Positions 38,827 to 48,179 of a stretch of DNA of 64,000 bases are shown in pieces; the stretch's first letter is position 1, and each line of letters begins with the position of its first letter. Source of the stretch: Curtobacterium aurantiacum. Lineage in GTDB: Bacteria > Actinomycetota > Actinomycetes > Actinomycetales > Microbacteriaceae. Both the position numbers and the translations under genes were made by a program. The stretch spans positions 1-64,000 of the forward strand of contig NZ_JAHEWN010000015.1 of assembly GCF_018598555.1 (NCBI RefSeq). Reading direction: 5' to 3'. The notes under the pieces were generated by a model. That model was not told the origin of the DNA and searched no databases. It worked only from the letters and a program-made list of their open reading frames with translations.

Positions 38827-39801
38827 TCAGGCGTCGATGGGTTCCCGCACGGCACTGCGGCCGGCCGCGGCCCGCGTCGAGAGCACCACGGCGGTCACGG
38901 CACCGACGAGCAGCCCGGCGAGCACCATGTGCGTGCCGACGAGTCCGACGGGCAGGCCCGTCCGTGCCTGGGTGAGCCCGACGGCGATCTGCAGGAACTC
39001 GACGACGAGCAGCATGAGCGGCCACTTGCTCGGGCGGCCCAGGCGGACGGCGCCGATGACGAGCACCAGGGTCAGTGCGAAGAGCGCGTACGCGGGCCAG
39101 GCGTGCACGTGCTCCATCACCGCGGGGTCGAACCCGGTGCGGTGCAGGCGTCCGCCGTCGACCGCCGCGTCGGCTCCGGCGTGCGGCCCGCTGCCGGTGG
39201 TGAGGATGCCGACCAGCACGGTCACGACGACGGCGGCCACGGTGCCCCGGACGACACCCCTGTACCAGCCGGGGACGAGGCGCTCCGCGGTGCGGGGGCC
39301 GTTCGTCGTGCGGTAGACCAGGGCAGCGGTCACCGAGGTGAGCGCCGCGGAGACCACGAAGTGCAGCCCGACCACGAAGGGGTTCAGGTTCGTCCAGACG
39401 CTCATGCCGCCGATGACGGCCTGCACGGGGATCGCGACGCCCTGAGCGAACGCCAGCCAGAAGAGTTCGGGGCGCGTGCGGAGCATCCGGACGACCGCGA
39501 GGAACATCGCGACGGCGACGATCACGAGCACGAAGGTGAGCAGACGGTTGCCGAACTCGATGACGCCGTGGATGCCCATCTCCGGCGTGGAGACCAGCGA
39601 ATCCGCCGTGCACTTGGGCCAGGTGGGGCATCCGAGGCCCGAGGCGGTGAGGCGCACGAGGCCTCCGGTGCCGATCAGCACGACCTCGACCACGAAGGAC
39701 GCCCAGGCCAGTGCGACGACGCGACGGTCGACCACGCGGGGGAGCGACCACCACCGTCCGGTCCGGAGATCCTGCTCGACGGGGGATCCGACGCGTGTCA
39801 C
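38827..39801 (-). CDS. ctaA: Heme A synthase (COX15/CtaA)
   Basis: A 324-residue, eight-helix membrane oxygenase that converts heme O to heme A. The first helix pair contains [23 protein letters not shown], with the conserved Cys pair of Gram-positive CtaA. The next helices supply heme-ligand His residues in [14 protein letters not shown] and [29 protein letters not shown] and [18 protein letters not shown] repeat the pattern in the second half. GTG start at 39801, with AGGAAGG about 10 nt upstream. It faces ctaB tail to tail and diverges from sufB. Confidence 0.94.
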   Translation of the reverse strand: MTRVGSPVEQDLRTGRWWSLPRVVDRRVVALAWASFVVEVVLIGTGGLVRLTASGLGCPTWPKCTADSLVSTPEMGIHGVIEFGNRLLTFVLVIVAVAMFLAVVRMLRTRPELFWLAFAQGVAIPVQAVIGGMSVWTNLNPFVVGLHFVVSAALTSVTAALVYRTTNGPRTAERLVPGWYRGVVRGTVAAVVVTVLVGILTTGSGPHAGADAAVDGGRLHRTGFDPAVMEHVHAWPAYALFALTLVLVIGAVRLGRPSKWPLMLLVVEFLQIAVGLTQARTGLPVGLVGTHMVLAGLLVGAVTAVVLSTRAAAGRSAVREPIDA

Positions 39802-39840
39802 GAGGGTGGTGCCTTCCTGTTGTTCCGTGCAGTGAACCTG

Positions 39841-39873
39841 TAGGATTCGAGGGTTCAGCAGCAGTCAAGTCTA
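39841..39873. promoter_or_regulatory. Overlapping divergent -10 elements for ctaA and sufB
   Basis: TAGGAT at 39841-39846 points to sufB (leader about 200 nt). AGTCTA at 39868-39873 reads TAGACT towards ctaA (leader about 60 nt). The 251-bp region has no regulator gene. A TCCACG-N5-CGTGGA inverted repeat is at 39914-39930. Confidence 0.35.
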
Positions 39874-40052
39874 GGCAGGCGCCGGCTCCGAATGAGCCGA
39901 GATCGCCGATCACTCCACGGACTGCGTGGAACCATTGTCGTTGCGAGGGAGCAGCACCGGGTCCGCATGTCAGCGGTCCGCGGTGGAATGGCGTCCAGAC
40001 GCCACGGGTTGACACCTGCAACGCTGTCCCGCGAGAAGGAAACGAGGAGACC

Positions 40053-41471
40053 ATGTCCGACGTGCTCATCGACCGTCCCGAGCTCGAAGGTCTCGGCCAA
40101 TACGAGTTCGGCTGGTCCGACTCCGACTCGGCAGGGTCCTCCGCCCGTCGTGGGATCTCGGAAGAGGTCGTCACCGACATCTCGAACCTCAAGAACGAGC
40201 CCGAGTGGATGCTGAAGAACCGCCTCAAGGGGTTGTCGCTCTTCGGCCGCAAGCCGATGCCGACGTGGGGTGCCGACCTGACGGGCATCGACTTCGACAA
40301 CATCAAGTACTTCGTCCGCTCCACCGAGAAGCAGGCGCAGTCGTGGGAAGACCTCCCCGAGGACATCCGTGCGACCTACGAGAAGCTCGGCATCCCCGAG
40401 GCCGAGCGCCAGCGCCTGGTCGCCGGCGTCGCCGCGCAGTACGAGTCCGAGGTCGTCTACCACCAGATCCGCGAGGACCTGGAGCAGCAGGGCGTCATCT
40501 TCATGGACACCGACACGGCGCTCCGTGAGCACCCGGAGCTGTTCGAGGAGTACTTCGGCACCGTGATCCCGGCCGGCGACAACAAGTTCGCCGCGCTGAA
40601 CACGGCCGTGTGGTCCGGTGGCTCGTTCGTCTACGTCCCGAAGGGCGTCCACGTCGAGATCCCGCTGCAGGCCTACTTCCGGATCAACACCGAGAACATG
40701 GGTCAGTTCGAGCGGACGCTGATCATCGCGGACGAGGACTCGTACGTCCACTACATCGAGGGCTGCACCGCCCCGATCTACAAGTCCGACTCCCTGCACT
40801 CGGCCGTCGTCGAGATCATCGTGAAGAAGAACGCCCGCGTTCGCTACACGACGATCCAGAACTGGTCGAACAACGTCTACAACCTCGTCACCAAGCGCGC
40901 GATCGCGCACGAGGGCGCGACGATGGAGTGGATCGACGGCAACATCGGCTCCAAGGTCACGATGAAGTACCCGTCGATCTACCTCGCCGGTGAGCACGCC
41001 AAGGGCGAGACGCTCTCCGTCGCCTTCGCAGGCCCCGGTCAGCACCAGGACGCCGGCGCGAAGATGATCCACATGGCGCCGTACACGACGTCGTCGATCG
41101 TCTCGAAGTCGATCGCCCGTGGCGGCGGTCGTGCGGGCTACCGCGGAGAGGTCCGGGTGGACCCGGGAGCGCACCACGCCGCCAACACCGTGCGCTGTGA
41201 CGCCCTGCTCGTCGACACGATCAGCCGGAGCGACACGTACCCGGCGATCGACATCCGCGTCGACGACGTCCAGCTGGGCCACGAGGCCACGGTCTCGCGT
41301 GTCAGCGAGGAGCAGCTCTTCTACCTCATGTCCCGTGGCATGGCCGAGGACGAGGCGATGGCGATGATCGTCCGTGGCTTCATCGAGCCGATCGCCCGCG
41401 AGCTCCCCATGGAGTACGCACTCGAACTCAACAAGCTCATCGAGATGAGCATGGAAGGATCCGTCGGCTAG
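40053..41471 (+). CDS. sufB: Fe-S cluster assembly protein SufB
   Basis: A 472-residue scaffold subunit of the SufBCD complex. [29 protein letters not shown] is the N-terminal helical part. The beta-helix core contains [20 protein letters not shown] and [21 protein letters not shown], whose Cys is the likely assembly residue. [28 protein letters not shown] is the C-terminal interface. ATG 40053 follows a GAGGAGA ribosome binding site. It is intein-free, unlike mycobacterial SufB. sufD starts on the next base after the stop. Confidence 0.97.
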   Translation: MSDVLIDRPELEGLGQYEFGWSDSDSAGSSARRGISEEVVTDISNLKNEPEWMLKNRLKGLSLFGRKPMPTWGADLTGIDFDNIKYFVRSTEKQAQSWEDLPEDIRATYEKLGIPEAERQRLVAGVAAQYESEVVYHQIREDLEQQGVIFMDTDTALREHPELFEEYFGTVIPAGDNKFAALNTAVWSGGSFVYVPKGVHVEIPLQAYFRINTENMGQFERTLIIADEDSYVHYIEGCTAPIYKSDSLHSAVVEIIVKKNARVRYTTIQNWSNNVYNLVTKRAIAHEGATMEWIDGNIGSKVTMKYPSIYLAGEHAKGETLSVAFAGPGQHQDAGAKMIHMAPYTTSSIVSKSIARGGGRAGYRGEVRVDPGAHHAANTVRCDALLVDTISRSDTYPAIDIRVDDVQLGHEATVSRVSEEQLFYLMSRGMAEDEAMAMIVRGFIEPIARELPMEYALELNKLIEMSMEGSVG

Positions 41472-42782
41472 ATGTCCAGCACCACCCCTCCCCACATCGA
41501 CCAGCCGATCGAGCCCGCTGCCGCAGCGCAGGGCGGTACCCAGCACGGCGCCGGAGCCCACTCCGACGGCGGCTGGGACGCCCCCGACAAGAAGGTGCCG
41601 GTCCAGACCCGCTCGGAGCGGTTCCAGTCCGGCGACGTCGAGGCGTTCCCGAAGGTCACCGGCCGAGAGGTCAACTGGAAGTTCGCGCCGCTGACCAAGC
41701 TCCAGCCGCTGCTGGACGGCGCGCTCGACGGATCCGCCTACCCGTACCTCGCAAGGCAGTCCGAGGGCGCCGACGTCGAGTGGGGTCGCAGCGACGACCC
41801 CCGTGTCGGCACCGCCGGTCTCCCCGAAGACCGAGCTGCGGCCGCAGCCTGGAGCGCTCGTGACGCGGTGCTCGCGATCACGATCAAGGCCACCGAAGAG
41901 CACGAGTTCATCACGGTGACCCGTTCCGACTTCGGGTCGCAGCCCCGCGCCGCGCACACGGTCATCACGGCCGAGCCGAACGCGCAGGGCATCGTCGTGC
42001 TCGACAACCGCGGCAGCGCCCTGCTCAGCGAGAACGTCGAGATCGTCGCGCAGCAGAACGCACGACTGACCGTCGTCAGCCTGCAGGACTGGGACGACGA
42101 CGCGGTGCACGTCTCGACGCACTTCGCCGAGGTCGGCCGCGACGCCTTCCTGAAGCACGTCGTGGTCTCGCTCGGCGGCGACGTCATCCGGGTCAACCCC
42201 TCGACGCACCTCGGTGCGCAGGGTGCCGACACGGAGATGTACGGCGTGTACTTCGCCGACGCCGGCCAGTACATCGAGCAGCAGGTCTACGTGAACCACG
42301 ACGCGCCGAACACGCGCGGTCGGGTCAACTACAAGGGCGCGCTGCAGGGCCAGGGTGCGCACACCGTCTGGATCGGCGACGTGCTGATCGGTCGTGCCGG
42401 TGACGGCACCGACTCGTACGAGCAGAACCGCAACCTCGTGCTGACGGACGGCACCCGTGCCGACAGCATCCCGAACCTCGAGATCGAGACGGGCAACATC
42501 GAGGGCGCCGGCCACGCGAGTGCGACCGGTCGCTTCGACGACGAGCAGCTGTTCTACCTGCAGTCCCGCGGAGTCCCGGAAGAAGAAGCACGGCGCCTCG
42601 TCGTGCTCGGCTTCCTGGTCGAGGTCATCCAGAAGATCGGTGCGCCCGAGCTCGAGGAACGCCTCATCGCGGCGGTCGAGCAGGAGCTGGCCGAGGGCCG
42701 TTCGGTCATCGCCGCACCGGCTGAGCCCAGCACAACGGCGGCCAACGCGACGGAGGCCAACGGCTCGGAGGCCAACGCCTGA
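41472..42782 (+). CDS. sufD: Fe-S cluster assembly protein SufD
   Basis: A 436-residue SufB paralogue in the SufBC2D complex. The N-terminal 45 residues are low complexity. The beta-helix then runs from about residue 130, with HVVVSLGGDVIRVNPSTHLGAQGADTEMYGVY and NHDAPNTRGRVNYKGALQGQGAHTVW. It carries the conserved C-terminal His (ATGRFDDEQLFYLQSRGVPEEEAR near residue 350). The Ala/Asn/Thr-rich C-terminal tail (NATEANGSEANA) is dispensable-looking. The stop overlaps the next start (TGATG). Confidence 0.95.
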   Translation: MSSTTPPHIDQPIEPAAAAQGGTQHGAGAHSDGGWDAPDKKVPVQTRSERFQSGDVEAFPKVTGREVNWKFAPLTKLQPLLDGALDGSAYPYLARQSEGADVEWGRSDDPRVGTAGLPEDRAAAAAWSARDAVLAITIKATEEHEFITVTRSDFGSQPRAAHTVITAEPNAQGIVVLDNRGSALLSENVEIVAQQNARLTVVSLQDWDDDAVHVSTHFAEVGRDAFLKHVVVSLGGDVIRVNPSTHLGAQGADTEMYGVYFADAGQYIEQQVYVNHDAPNTRGRVNYKGALQGQGAHTVWIGDVLIGRAGDGTDSYEQNRNLVLTDGTRADSIPNLEIETGNIEGAGHASATGRFDDEQLFYLQSRGVPEEEARRLVVLGFLVEVIQKIGAPELEERLIAAVEQELAEGRSVIAAPAEPSTTAANATEANGSEANA

Positions 42783-43108
42783 TGGCCGAGAAGGTCTGCG
42801 CCGAAGCCGACATCGCGGTGGACAGCCCGATGCGGGTGGTCGTCGACGGCACGGCGGTCGCGATCGTCAAGGACTCGTCCGGCACGGTCCACGCCATCGG
42901 CGACACCTGCACGCACGGCGACATCTCGCTGGCCGAGGGCTTCGTCGAGGGTGACTCGCTGGAGTGCTGGGCCCACGGGTCCCGCTTCTCGCTGAGCACC
43001 GGCAAGCCGCAGAACTTCCCGGCCTACGAGCCCGTCCCGGTCTTCCGGGTCGAGGTCCGCGACGGCGATGTCTACGTCGACGTGCAGGACGTCGTCCCGG
43101 TCGACTGA
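42782..43108 (+). CDS. Rieske [2Fe-2S] ferredoxin-type protein
   Basis: A 108-residue non-heme-oxygenase-type Rieske protein. The cluster ligands are C43-x-H45 (CTHGDISL) and C62-x-x-H65 (CWAHGSRF), with 16 residues between H45 and C62. It lacks a membrane anchor, so it is a soluble electron carrier. Its place between sufD and sufC, one base overlapping sufD, suggests a role as electron donor to, or client of, the SUF machinery. This is inference. No oxygenase partner is nearby. Confidence 0.92.
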   Translation: MAEKVCAEADIAVDSPMRVVVDGTAVAIVKDSSGTVHAIGDTCTHGDISLAEGFVEGDSLECWAHGSRFSLSTGKPQNFPAYEPVPVFRVEVRDGDVYVDVQDVVPVD

Positions 43109-43165
43109 GCACCCCCAACACTTCCCGCGGCTGACGCCGCACACAGCTGCAACCGAAGGAACGCA

Positions 43166-43939
43166 ATGTCCACTCTGGAAATCCGTGACCTCAAGGTCTC
43201 GATCGACACCGATCAGGGCACCAAGGAGATCCTGAAGGGTGTCGACCTCACCATCAACGAGGGCGAGATCCACGCGATCATGGGGCCGAACGGCTCCGGC
43301 AAGTCCACCCTGGCGTACACGATCGCCGGGCACCCCCGGTACAACGTCGTCGGTGGCACGATCACCCTCGACGGCGAGGACGTCCTCGCGATGAGCGTCG
43401 ACGAGCGTGCCCGTGCCGGCATGTTCCTCGCGATGCAGTACCCGGTCGAGATCCCCGGCGTCACGGTGTCGAACTTCCTCCGTACCGCGAAGACGGCGAT
43501 CGACGGCGAGGCCCCGGCCCTGCGCGGCTGGATCAAGGAGCTCCGCCAGTCGATGGCCGACCTCAAGATGGACTCGTCGTTCGCCGAGCGCAACGTCAAC
43601 GAGGGCTTCTCCGGTGGTGAGAAGAAGCGCCACGAGATCATGCAGCTCGAGCTCCTCAAGCCGAAGTTCGCCGTCCTCGACGAGACCGACTCCGGCCTCG
43701 ACGTCGACGCGCTGAAGATCGTGTCCGAGGGCGTCAACCGTGCGAAGGCCGCGACCGGCCTCGGCGTGCTGCTCATCACCCACTACACCCGCATCCTCCG
43801 CTACATCAAGCCGGACTTCGTGCACGTGTTCGTCGCCGGCAAGATCGCGGAGCAGGGCGGCCCCGAGCTCGCCGACCGCCTCGAGAACGAGGGCTACGAC
43901 CGCTACGTGCAGGTCGCCGCCGCCGAGGCGCAGGCCTGA
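43166..43939 (+). CDS. sufC: Fe-S cluster assembly ATPase SufC
   Basis: A 257-residue ABC ATPase driving the SufBC2D scaffold. Walker [10 protein letters not shown] is at residues 40-48. The Q-loop region [12 protein letters not shown], signature [13 protein letters not shown] and Walker [15 protein letters not shown] with the SufC-typical D after LDE are all present. AAGGA lies upstream with good spacing. Its stop overlaps the next start by one base. Confidence 0.97.
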   Translation: MSTLEIRDLKVSIDTDQGTKEILKGVDLTINEGEIHAIMGPNGSGKSTLAYTIAGHPRYNVVGGTITLDGEDVLAMSVDERARAGMFLAMQYPVEIPGVTVSNFLRTAKTAIDGEAPALRGWIKELRQSMADLKMDSSFAERNVNEGFSGGEKKRHEIMQLELLKPKFAVLDETDSGLDVDALKIVSEGVNRAKAATGLGVLLITHYTRILRYIKPDFVHVFVAGKIAEQGGPELADRLENEGYDRYVQVAAAEAQA

Positions 43940-44268
43940 TGATCGCCGCACTCGCTCCCGACAAGTTCGACGAGGTCGTCGAGGGCCTGAAGGAGGTCCA
44001 GGACCCGGAGCTCGGCGTGAACATCGTCGACCTCGGCCTGATCTACGACCTCGCCTGGGACGACGACGCCAACGCGCTCGTCATCAGCATGACGCTCACC
44101 AGCGCCGGCTGCCCCCTGACCGACGTCATCGAGGGTGACACCGCGAACGCCCTCGACGGCATCGTGGACGCCTTCCGGATCAACTGGGTCTGGATGCCGC
44201 CGTGGGGTCCGGAACGGATCACCGACGACGGACGCGAGATGATGCGCGCCCTCGGGTTCGCGATCTAG
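43939..44268 (+). CDS. sufT: SufT-like DUF59 (MIP18) Fe-S assembly factor
   Basis: A 109-residue MIP18/PaaD-like protein. LKEVQDPELGVNIVDLGLIYDL is the family start, and MTLTSAGCPLTDVIE contains the conserved Cys58. WMPPWGPERITDDGREMM closes the domain. DUF59 proteins help deliver clusters from the scaffold to targets. It ends the suf operon directly, with no sufS or sufU between sufC and sufT as many actinobacteria have. A perfect palindromic terminator follows. Confidence 0.92.
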   Translation: MIAALAPDKFDEVVEGLKEVQDPELGVNIVDLGLIYDLAWDDDANALVISMTLTSAGCPLTDVIEGDTANALDGIVDAFRINWVWMPPWGPERITDDGREMMRALGFAI

Positions 44269-44283
44269 TCGCGACCCACCCGG

Positions 44284-44321
44284 ACGGGAGGCGCGGTGCC
44301 AGCTGGCACCGCGCCTCCCGT
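44284..44321. terminator. Perfect 38-bp palindrome, suf operon terminator
   Basis: Nineteen-bp arms ACGGGAGGCGCGGTGCCAG and complement, no loop, 15 nt after the sufT stop. The inner 32 bp are the same as in the whiA palindrome apart from an outer A/G change. Confidence 0.85.
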
Positions 44322-44392
44322 TCGTCTGTGCGCACGCCACGCGCGGGGCGCGACGCCGATCGGTCGCAACCGCCCGCTCACCTTCCCCGGGC

Positions 44393-44439
44393 GGTCACGT
44401 TCTGTCGGCTGGCCGTGCTCCAGGCGACGGAACGTGACC
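44393..44439. repeat. Imperfect 15-bp inverted repeat
   Basis: GGTCACGTTCTGTCG (44393-44407) and CGACGGAACGTGACC (44425-44439) pair with one mismatch across 17 nt. It lies in the 299-bp gap between sufT and bioY. Confidence 0.7.
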
Positions 44440-44472
44440 ACTCGGCGTCCGGGCGACGGGAAGTCATGACCG

Positions 44473-44510
44473 ACCGACACCCCGTCTCCGCACCGACACC
44501 CCGTCCCCGC
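44473..44510. repeat. 19-bp direct duplication
   Basis: ACCGACACCCCGTCTCCGC (44473-44491) is followed immediately by a second copy with one substitution (44492-44510). Confidence 0.8.
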
Positions 44511-44522
44511 GCCCGACGCAGA

Positions 44523-44553
44523 ACGGCCCCGCACCGAACCGGTGCGGGGCCGT
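44523..44553 (-). terminator. bioY terminator
   Basis: Perfect 13-bp arms ACGGCCCCGCACC and GGTGCGGGGCCGT with loop GAACC, 14 nt after the bioY stop on the reverse strand. Confidence 0.82.
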
Positions 44554-44567
44554 ACTCGTACGCGACG

Positions 44568-45167
44568 TCAGCGGCGGCCGACGGCCTTCCACGCGAGGGG
44601 CAGGATGCCGGCCGCGATGAGGGCCTTGGCGATGCCGCCGACGATGAACGGGTACAGGCCGGCGGCGAGCACCGACTGCAGGTCGTTCGGTGCACCGAGC
44701 TGACCGAGCGCCATGGCCAGGTACGGCAGGCCGGTCACGAACGGGATGGCACTCGCGAGCAGCATCGCGACCGCCGCACGGCCGACGTTGCGGTCCCAGT
44801 TGCGACGGGCGAGCCAGCCGACGAGCCCGGCGGCGGGGATGAACCCGATGACGTAGCCGAAGCTCGGCAGCGCGAGGGCCTGCAGCCCGCCCTGCATGTC
44901 GGCGAAGAACGGGGCACCCGCGAGTCCCGCGACCGCGTAGACGAGCAGCGAGAGCATGCCGCGGCGGGCACCGAGCGTCGCGCCGACGAGCACGACGGCG
45001 AGCGTCTGCCCGGTGATCGGGACCGGCCACATCGGGACCTCGAGCTGCGCCATCGCGGCGGTGAACAGGGCTCCGCCGGCGACGAGGGCGGCGTCGGTGG
45101 CCAGCCCGTGCGTGCGCAGACGGTCGGCGAGGACTGCGCGGGGAGCGAACCCGGTGGCGTTCGTCAT
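44568..45167 (-). CDS. bioY: Biotin transporter BioY
   Basis: A 199-residue S-component of an ECF vitamin transporter with six hydrophobic segments. LEVPMWPVPITGQTLAVVLVGATLGARRG is the BioY signature. GYVIGFIPAAGLVGWLARR and YPFIVGGIAKALIAAGILPLAW follow. ATG 45167 with AGGAG 6 nt upstream. The energising genes bioM/bioN are not adjacent, so it must use a module encoded elsewhere or work alone. The terminator lies before the next gene. Confidence 0.93.
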   Translation of the reverse strand: MTNATGFAPRAVLADRLRTHGLATDAALVAGGALFTAAMAQLEVPMWPVPITGQTLAVVLVGATLGARRGMLSLLVYAVAGLAGAPFFADMQGGLQALALPSFGYVIGFIPAAGLVGWLARRNWDRNVGRAAVAMLLASAIPFVTGLPYLAMALGQLGAPNDLQSVLAAGLYPFIVGGIAKALIAAGILPLAWKAVGRR

Positions 45168-45283
45168 GGATTCTCCTAGAATGGACTGCTGGTCCCGTTT
45201 CGGAACCATCGGTCCCGTCAGCGTAGCGGTGCACCTCACGCACACACCGTTGTGCAAACCCACCAACTGATTGGACGTCCACT

Positions 45284-46882
45284 GTGCTTGCCGTGCACGA
45301 ACTCGAGATCCGCGTCGGAGCTCGTCTCCTCATGGAGGACGTGTCCTTCCGTGTCGAGAAGGGCGACAAGATCGGACTCGTCGGCCGCAACGGCGCGGGG
45401 AAGACGACGATGACGAAGGCCCTCGCGGGCGAGACGCAGCCCACCGGCGGCAAGATCGAGCGCGGTGGTGAGATCGGTTACCTGCCGCAGGACCCCCGCT
45501 CCGGCGACCCGGAGGAGACCGCGCGCAAGCGCATCCTCGACGCCCGCGGGCTCGGTGAGCTCGTGGAGGGCATCCGCCTCGCGACCCTCGACATGGCGAG
45601 TGACGACGCGGCCGTGGCCGAGAAGGCGATGCGGCGCTACAGCCGCCTCGACGACCAGTTCAACGCGCTCGGTGGCTACGCGGCCGAGGCCGAGGCTGCC
45701 TCGATCGCGTCGAACCTCAAGTTGCCGGACCGCATCCTCGACCAGCAGCTCAAGACGCTCTCCGGTGGTCAGCGCCGTCGCATCGAACTCGCCCGGATCC
45801 TGTTCTCGGACGCCGAGACGATGATCCTCGACGAGCCGACCAACCACCTCGACGCCGACTCCGTCGTGTGGCTCCGCGAGCACCTGAAGACCTACCCCGG
45901 CGGCGTCATCATCATCTCCCACGACGTGGAGCTCGTCGACGAGGTCGTGAACCGCGTGTTCTACCTCGACGCCAACCGCCAGACCATCGACATCTACAAC
46001 ATGGGCTGGAAGCTGTACCAGCGACAGCGCGTCGCCGACGAGGATCGCCGTCGCAAGGAGCGCGCCGGCGCCGAGAAGAAGGCCGCGACCCTGAAGGACC
46101 AGGCCGCGCGCTTCGGTGCCAAGGCGTCCAAGGCCGCGGCAGCGCACCAGATGGTCGCCCGTGCCGACAAGCTGCTCGCCGGCCTCGAGGACGAGCGCGT
46201 CGCCGACCGGGTCGCGAAGATCCGCTTCCCGACGCCGGCTCCGTGCGGCCGCACCCCGCTGATGGCCGAGGGGCTGTCGAAGTCCTACGGGTCGCTCGAG
46301 ATCTTCGCGGGTGTCGACCTGGCGATCGACCGCGGTTCGCGCGTGGTCATCCTCGGGTTCAACGGTGCCGGCAAGACGACGCTGCTGCGCATCCTGGCGG
46401 GTGCCGACCAGCCCGACACCGGCGAGATCCAGCCCGGGCACGGTCTGCGCATCGGGTACTACGCGCAGGAGCACGAGAACATCGACATCAACCGCACGGT
46501 GATCGAGAACATGGTGTCGGCGTCGACCGACCTCAACGAGACCGAGGCCCGTCGGGTGCTCGGGTCGTTCCTGTTCACCGGCGACGACGGCTACAAGAAG
46601 GCCGGCGTGCTGTCCGGTGGCGAGAAGACGCGTCTGTCGCTCGCGATGATCGTCGTCTCGGGTGCGAACGTCCTGCTGCTCGACGAACCGACGAACAACC
46701 TGGACCCTGCATCGCGCGAGGAGATCCTCAACGCACTCGCCGGGTTCGAGGGCGCGGTCGTCCTGGTGTCCCACGACGCCGGTGCGGTCGAGGCACTCAA
46801 CCCCGAGCGTGTGCTGCTCCTGCCGGACGGCACCGAGGACCACTGGAACAAGGACTACGCGGAGCTCATCGAGCTCGCGTAG
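45284..46882 (+). CDS. ABC-F family ATPase (translation factor type)
   Basis: A 532-residue protein with two ABC ATPase domains and no membrane segments. The first Walker A GRNGAGKTT is near residues 34-42, with signature LSGGQRRRIELARILF and ILDEPTNHLDADSVVWL. The interdomain linker (about residues 225-310) is highly charged. The second domain has GFNGAGKTTLL, LSGGEKTRLSLAMIV and LLDEPTNNLDP. ABC-F proteins act on the ribosomal E site, and some give antibiotic protection. Position after the suf region matches Mycobacterium Rv1473, a reported macrolide-related ABC-F, but a resistance role here is not shown. Confidence 0.9.
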   Translation: MLAVHELEIRVGARLLMEDVSFRVEKGDKIGLVGRNGAGKTTMTKALAGETQPTGGKIERGGEIGYLPQDPRSGDPEETARKRILDARGLGELVEGIRLATLDMASDDAAVAEKAMRRYSRLDDQFNALGGYAAEAEAASIASNLKLPDRILDQQLKTLSGGQRRRIELARILFSDAETMILDEPTNHLDADSVVWLREHLKTYPGGVIIISHDVELVDEVVNRVFYLDANRQTIDIYNMGWKLYQRQRVADEDRRRKERAGAEKKAATLKDQAARFGAKASKAAAAHQMVARADKLLAGLEDERVADRVAKIRFPTPAPCGRTPLMAEGLSKSYGSLEIFAGVDLAIDRGSRVVILGFNGAGKTTLLRILAGADQPDTGEIQPGHGLRIGYYAQEHENIDINRTVIENMVSASTDLNETEARRVLGSFLFTGDDGYKKAGVLSGGEKTRLSLAMIVVSGANVLLLDEPTNNLDPASREEILNALAGFEGAVVLVSHDAGAVEALNPERVLLLPDGTEDHWNKDYAELIELA

Positions 46883-46910
46883 CTGCCGCGCGGGTGGTCG
46901 GGCGAGGCCC

Positions 46911-47174
46911 GTCCGCACGGTGCCGTGTTCGCGGGCCGGTGCGGCGTTGCGTGCTGGGTGCGCGCTTGTTGCGCGGCACGGTGCGTGGAAGCGCGCACGG
47001 GGCTGCGAGGTGCGCACGGTGCGGACGGGAGGCGCGGTGCCGGTCGTGCGCCGTGCCTCCCGTCCGCACGGTGCCGCGTTCGCGGGCCGGTGCGGCGTCG
47101 CGTGCTGGGTGCCCGTTTGCGGCGCTGCGCGGTGCGCGGAAGCGCGCACGGGGTTGCGGGATGCGCACGGTGCG
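46911..47174. repeat. Duplicated 113-bp block, period 151 bp
   Basis: 46911-47023 and 47062-47174 align without gaps, with 12 differences by my hand count (about 89 percent identity). Both begin GTCCGCACGGTGCCG and end GCGCACGGTGCG. Between them sits a hairpin (47019-47037 with 47051-47069, one mismatch) with the GGACGGGAGGC core of the dispersed palindrome family. The gap 46883-47198 holds no supported gene. Confidence 0.85.
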
Positions 47175-47198
47175 CTGACGCGCACGCTCGGCCGCGCG

Positions 47199-48179
47199 TC
47201 AGCGACGCGACGCGAGCAGCTCGTCCTCGATCTCGGCGTCGGTCTTCGGCTTCGCGTTCTTGCGGCGTTCGCGCTCCAGGGCACGCTCGCGTTCCTCCGG
47301 GTCGTCCTGGTTGAGGTTCCGGTACTCCTGCACCATCACGTACGCCAGGAACCCGAAGCCCCCGGCGGCGAACAGGAACCACTGGACGAAGTAGCTCATG
47401 TGCAGGCCGGTGTCGGCGTTCGGACGCTCCCAGCCGAGCGGGCGTGCCTCCGTCGGGGCGGGGGACTCCGACGCGAGTTGACCGTAGGCACCCGTCCAGA
47501 TCGGGTCGTCGACCTTGTCCGCGACGTCGGCCAGGGTGACCGACTGCACCTGGTCGGTGTCCTTCGGGTCCGAGCGGCCGGGGATGCGCGGTTCGCTCTC
47601 CTGCAGTCGGACGATCGCGGTGACCTCGCCGGACGGGGGAGCGGGCACGTGGTCGGGGGCGTCCTGCGTGTTGCCGGTCGGCACCCATCCGCGGTCGACG
47701 ACGAAGGCGCGCCCCTCGGGTGTCACCAGCGGCGTCAGGACCTCGAACCCGGGCTGGCCGTTGTGCACGCGGTTGCGGACGAGCAACTGGGAGTCGACGT
47801 CGTACCGGCCGGTCACGGACACCCGGAGCCACTCCTGCTCGTCCTGCCAGCTCGACGCCTTCGGCAGCGCCTGGTCGAGCGGGACCGGGGTGTGGTCGTA
47901 GTTCTGGGCGACCTGCTCGTTCTGCCGGACGGCCTCGTTCCGGCGGTCCCACTGCCACATGCCGAACAACGCGCACACGATGGCGAAGGCCACGGCGATC
48001 GCGAAGTAGCCGAGCCAGCGACGGCTGCGGACGAACCGCCAGCCGACGAAGGGCTCGTTCGCGTGGCGACCGGACTCGCCCGACCCGGAGTCGTCAGCCG
48101 GGCCGGAACCAGCGGCGCGCTGCAGCTTGGCGGCGTGCTTGCGGCCGTAGCGCGACTGCGGGTCGAAGCCCTCGGTCAT
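47199..48179 (-). CDS. SURF1-family cytochrome oxidase assembly protein
   Basis: A 326-residue membrane protein. After a polar N-terminus it has one helix (about 62-84, containing CALFGMWQWDRR). A large extracytoplasmic domain follows, with LLVRNRVHNGQPGFEVLTPLV and AFVVDRGWVPTG, both diagnostic of SURF1. A second helix near residues 267-290 (YFVQWFLFAAGGFGFLAYV) precedes a charged tail. SURF1 supports heme A insertion into cytochrome aa3, which fits ctaA/ctaB in the same window. ATG overlaps the preceding stop. Confidence 0.93.
   Translation of the reverse strand: MTEGFDPQSRYGRKHAAKLQRAAGSGPADDSGSGESGRHANEPFVGWRFVRSRRWLGYFAIAVAFAIVCALFGMWQWDRRNEAVRQNEQVAQNYDHTPVPLDQALPKASSWQDEQEWLRVSVTGRYDVDSQLLVRNRVHNGQPGFEVLTPLVTPEGRAFVVDRGWVPTGNTQDAPDHVPAPPSGEVTAIVRLQESEPRIPGRSDPKDTDQVQSVTLADVADKVDDPIWTGAYGQLASESPAPTEARPLGWERPNADTGLHMSYFVQWFLFAAGGFGFLAYVMVQEYRNLNQDDPEERERALERERRKNAKPKTDAEIEDELLASRR

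Noticed and set aside
45180-45283. A BirA/BioQ-type biotin operator upstream of bioY (GCACACACCGTTGTGC).
   Set aside because: The symmetry is only five bases per side and it lies nearer the ABC-F start than the bioY promoter.
46883-47198. Arg/Cys-rich open frames through the duplicated block.
   Set aside because: Several frames are open at once, codon content is not gene-like, and the two copies differ in ways that do not preserve a protein.
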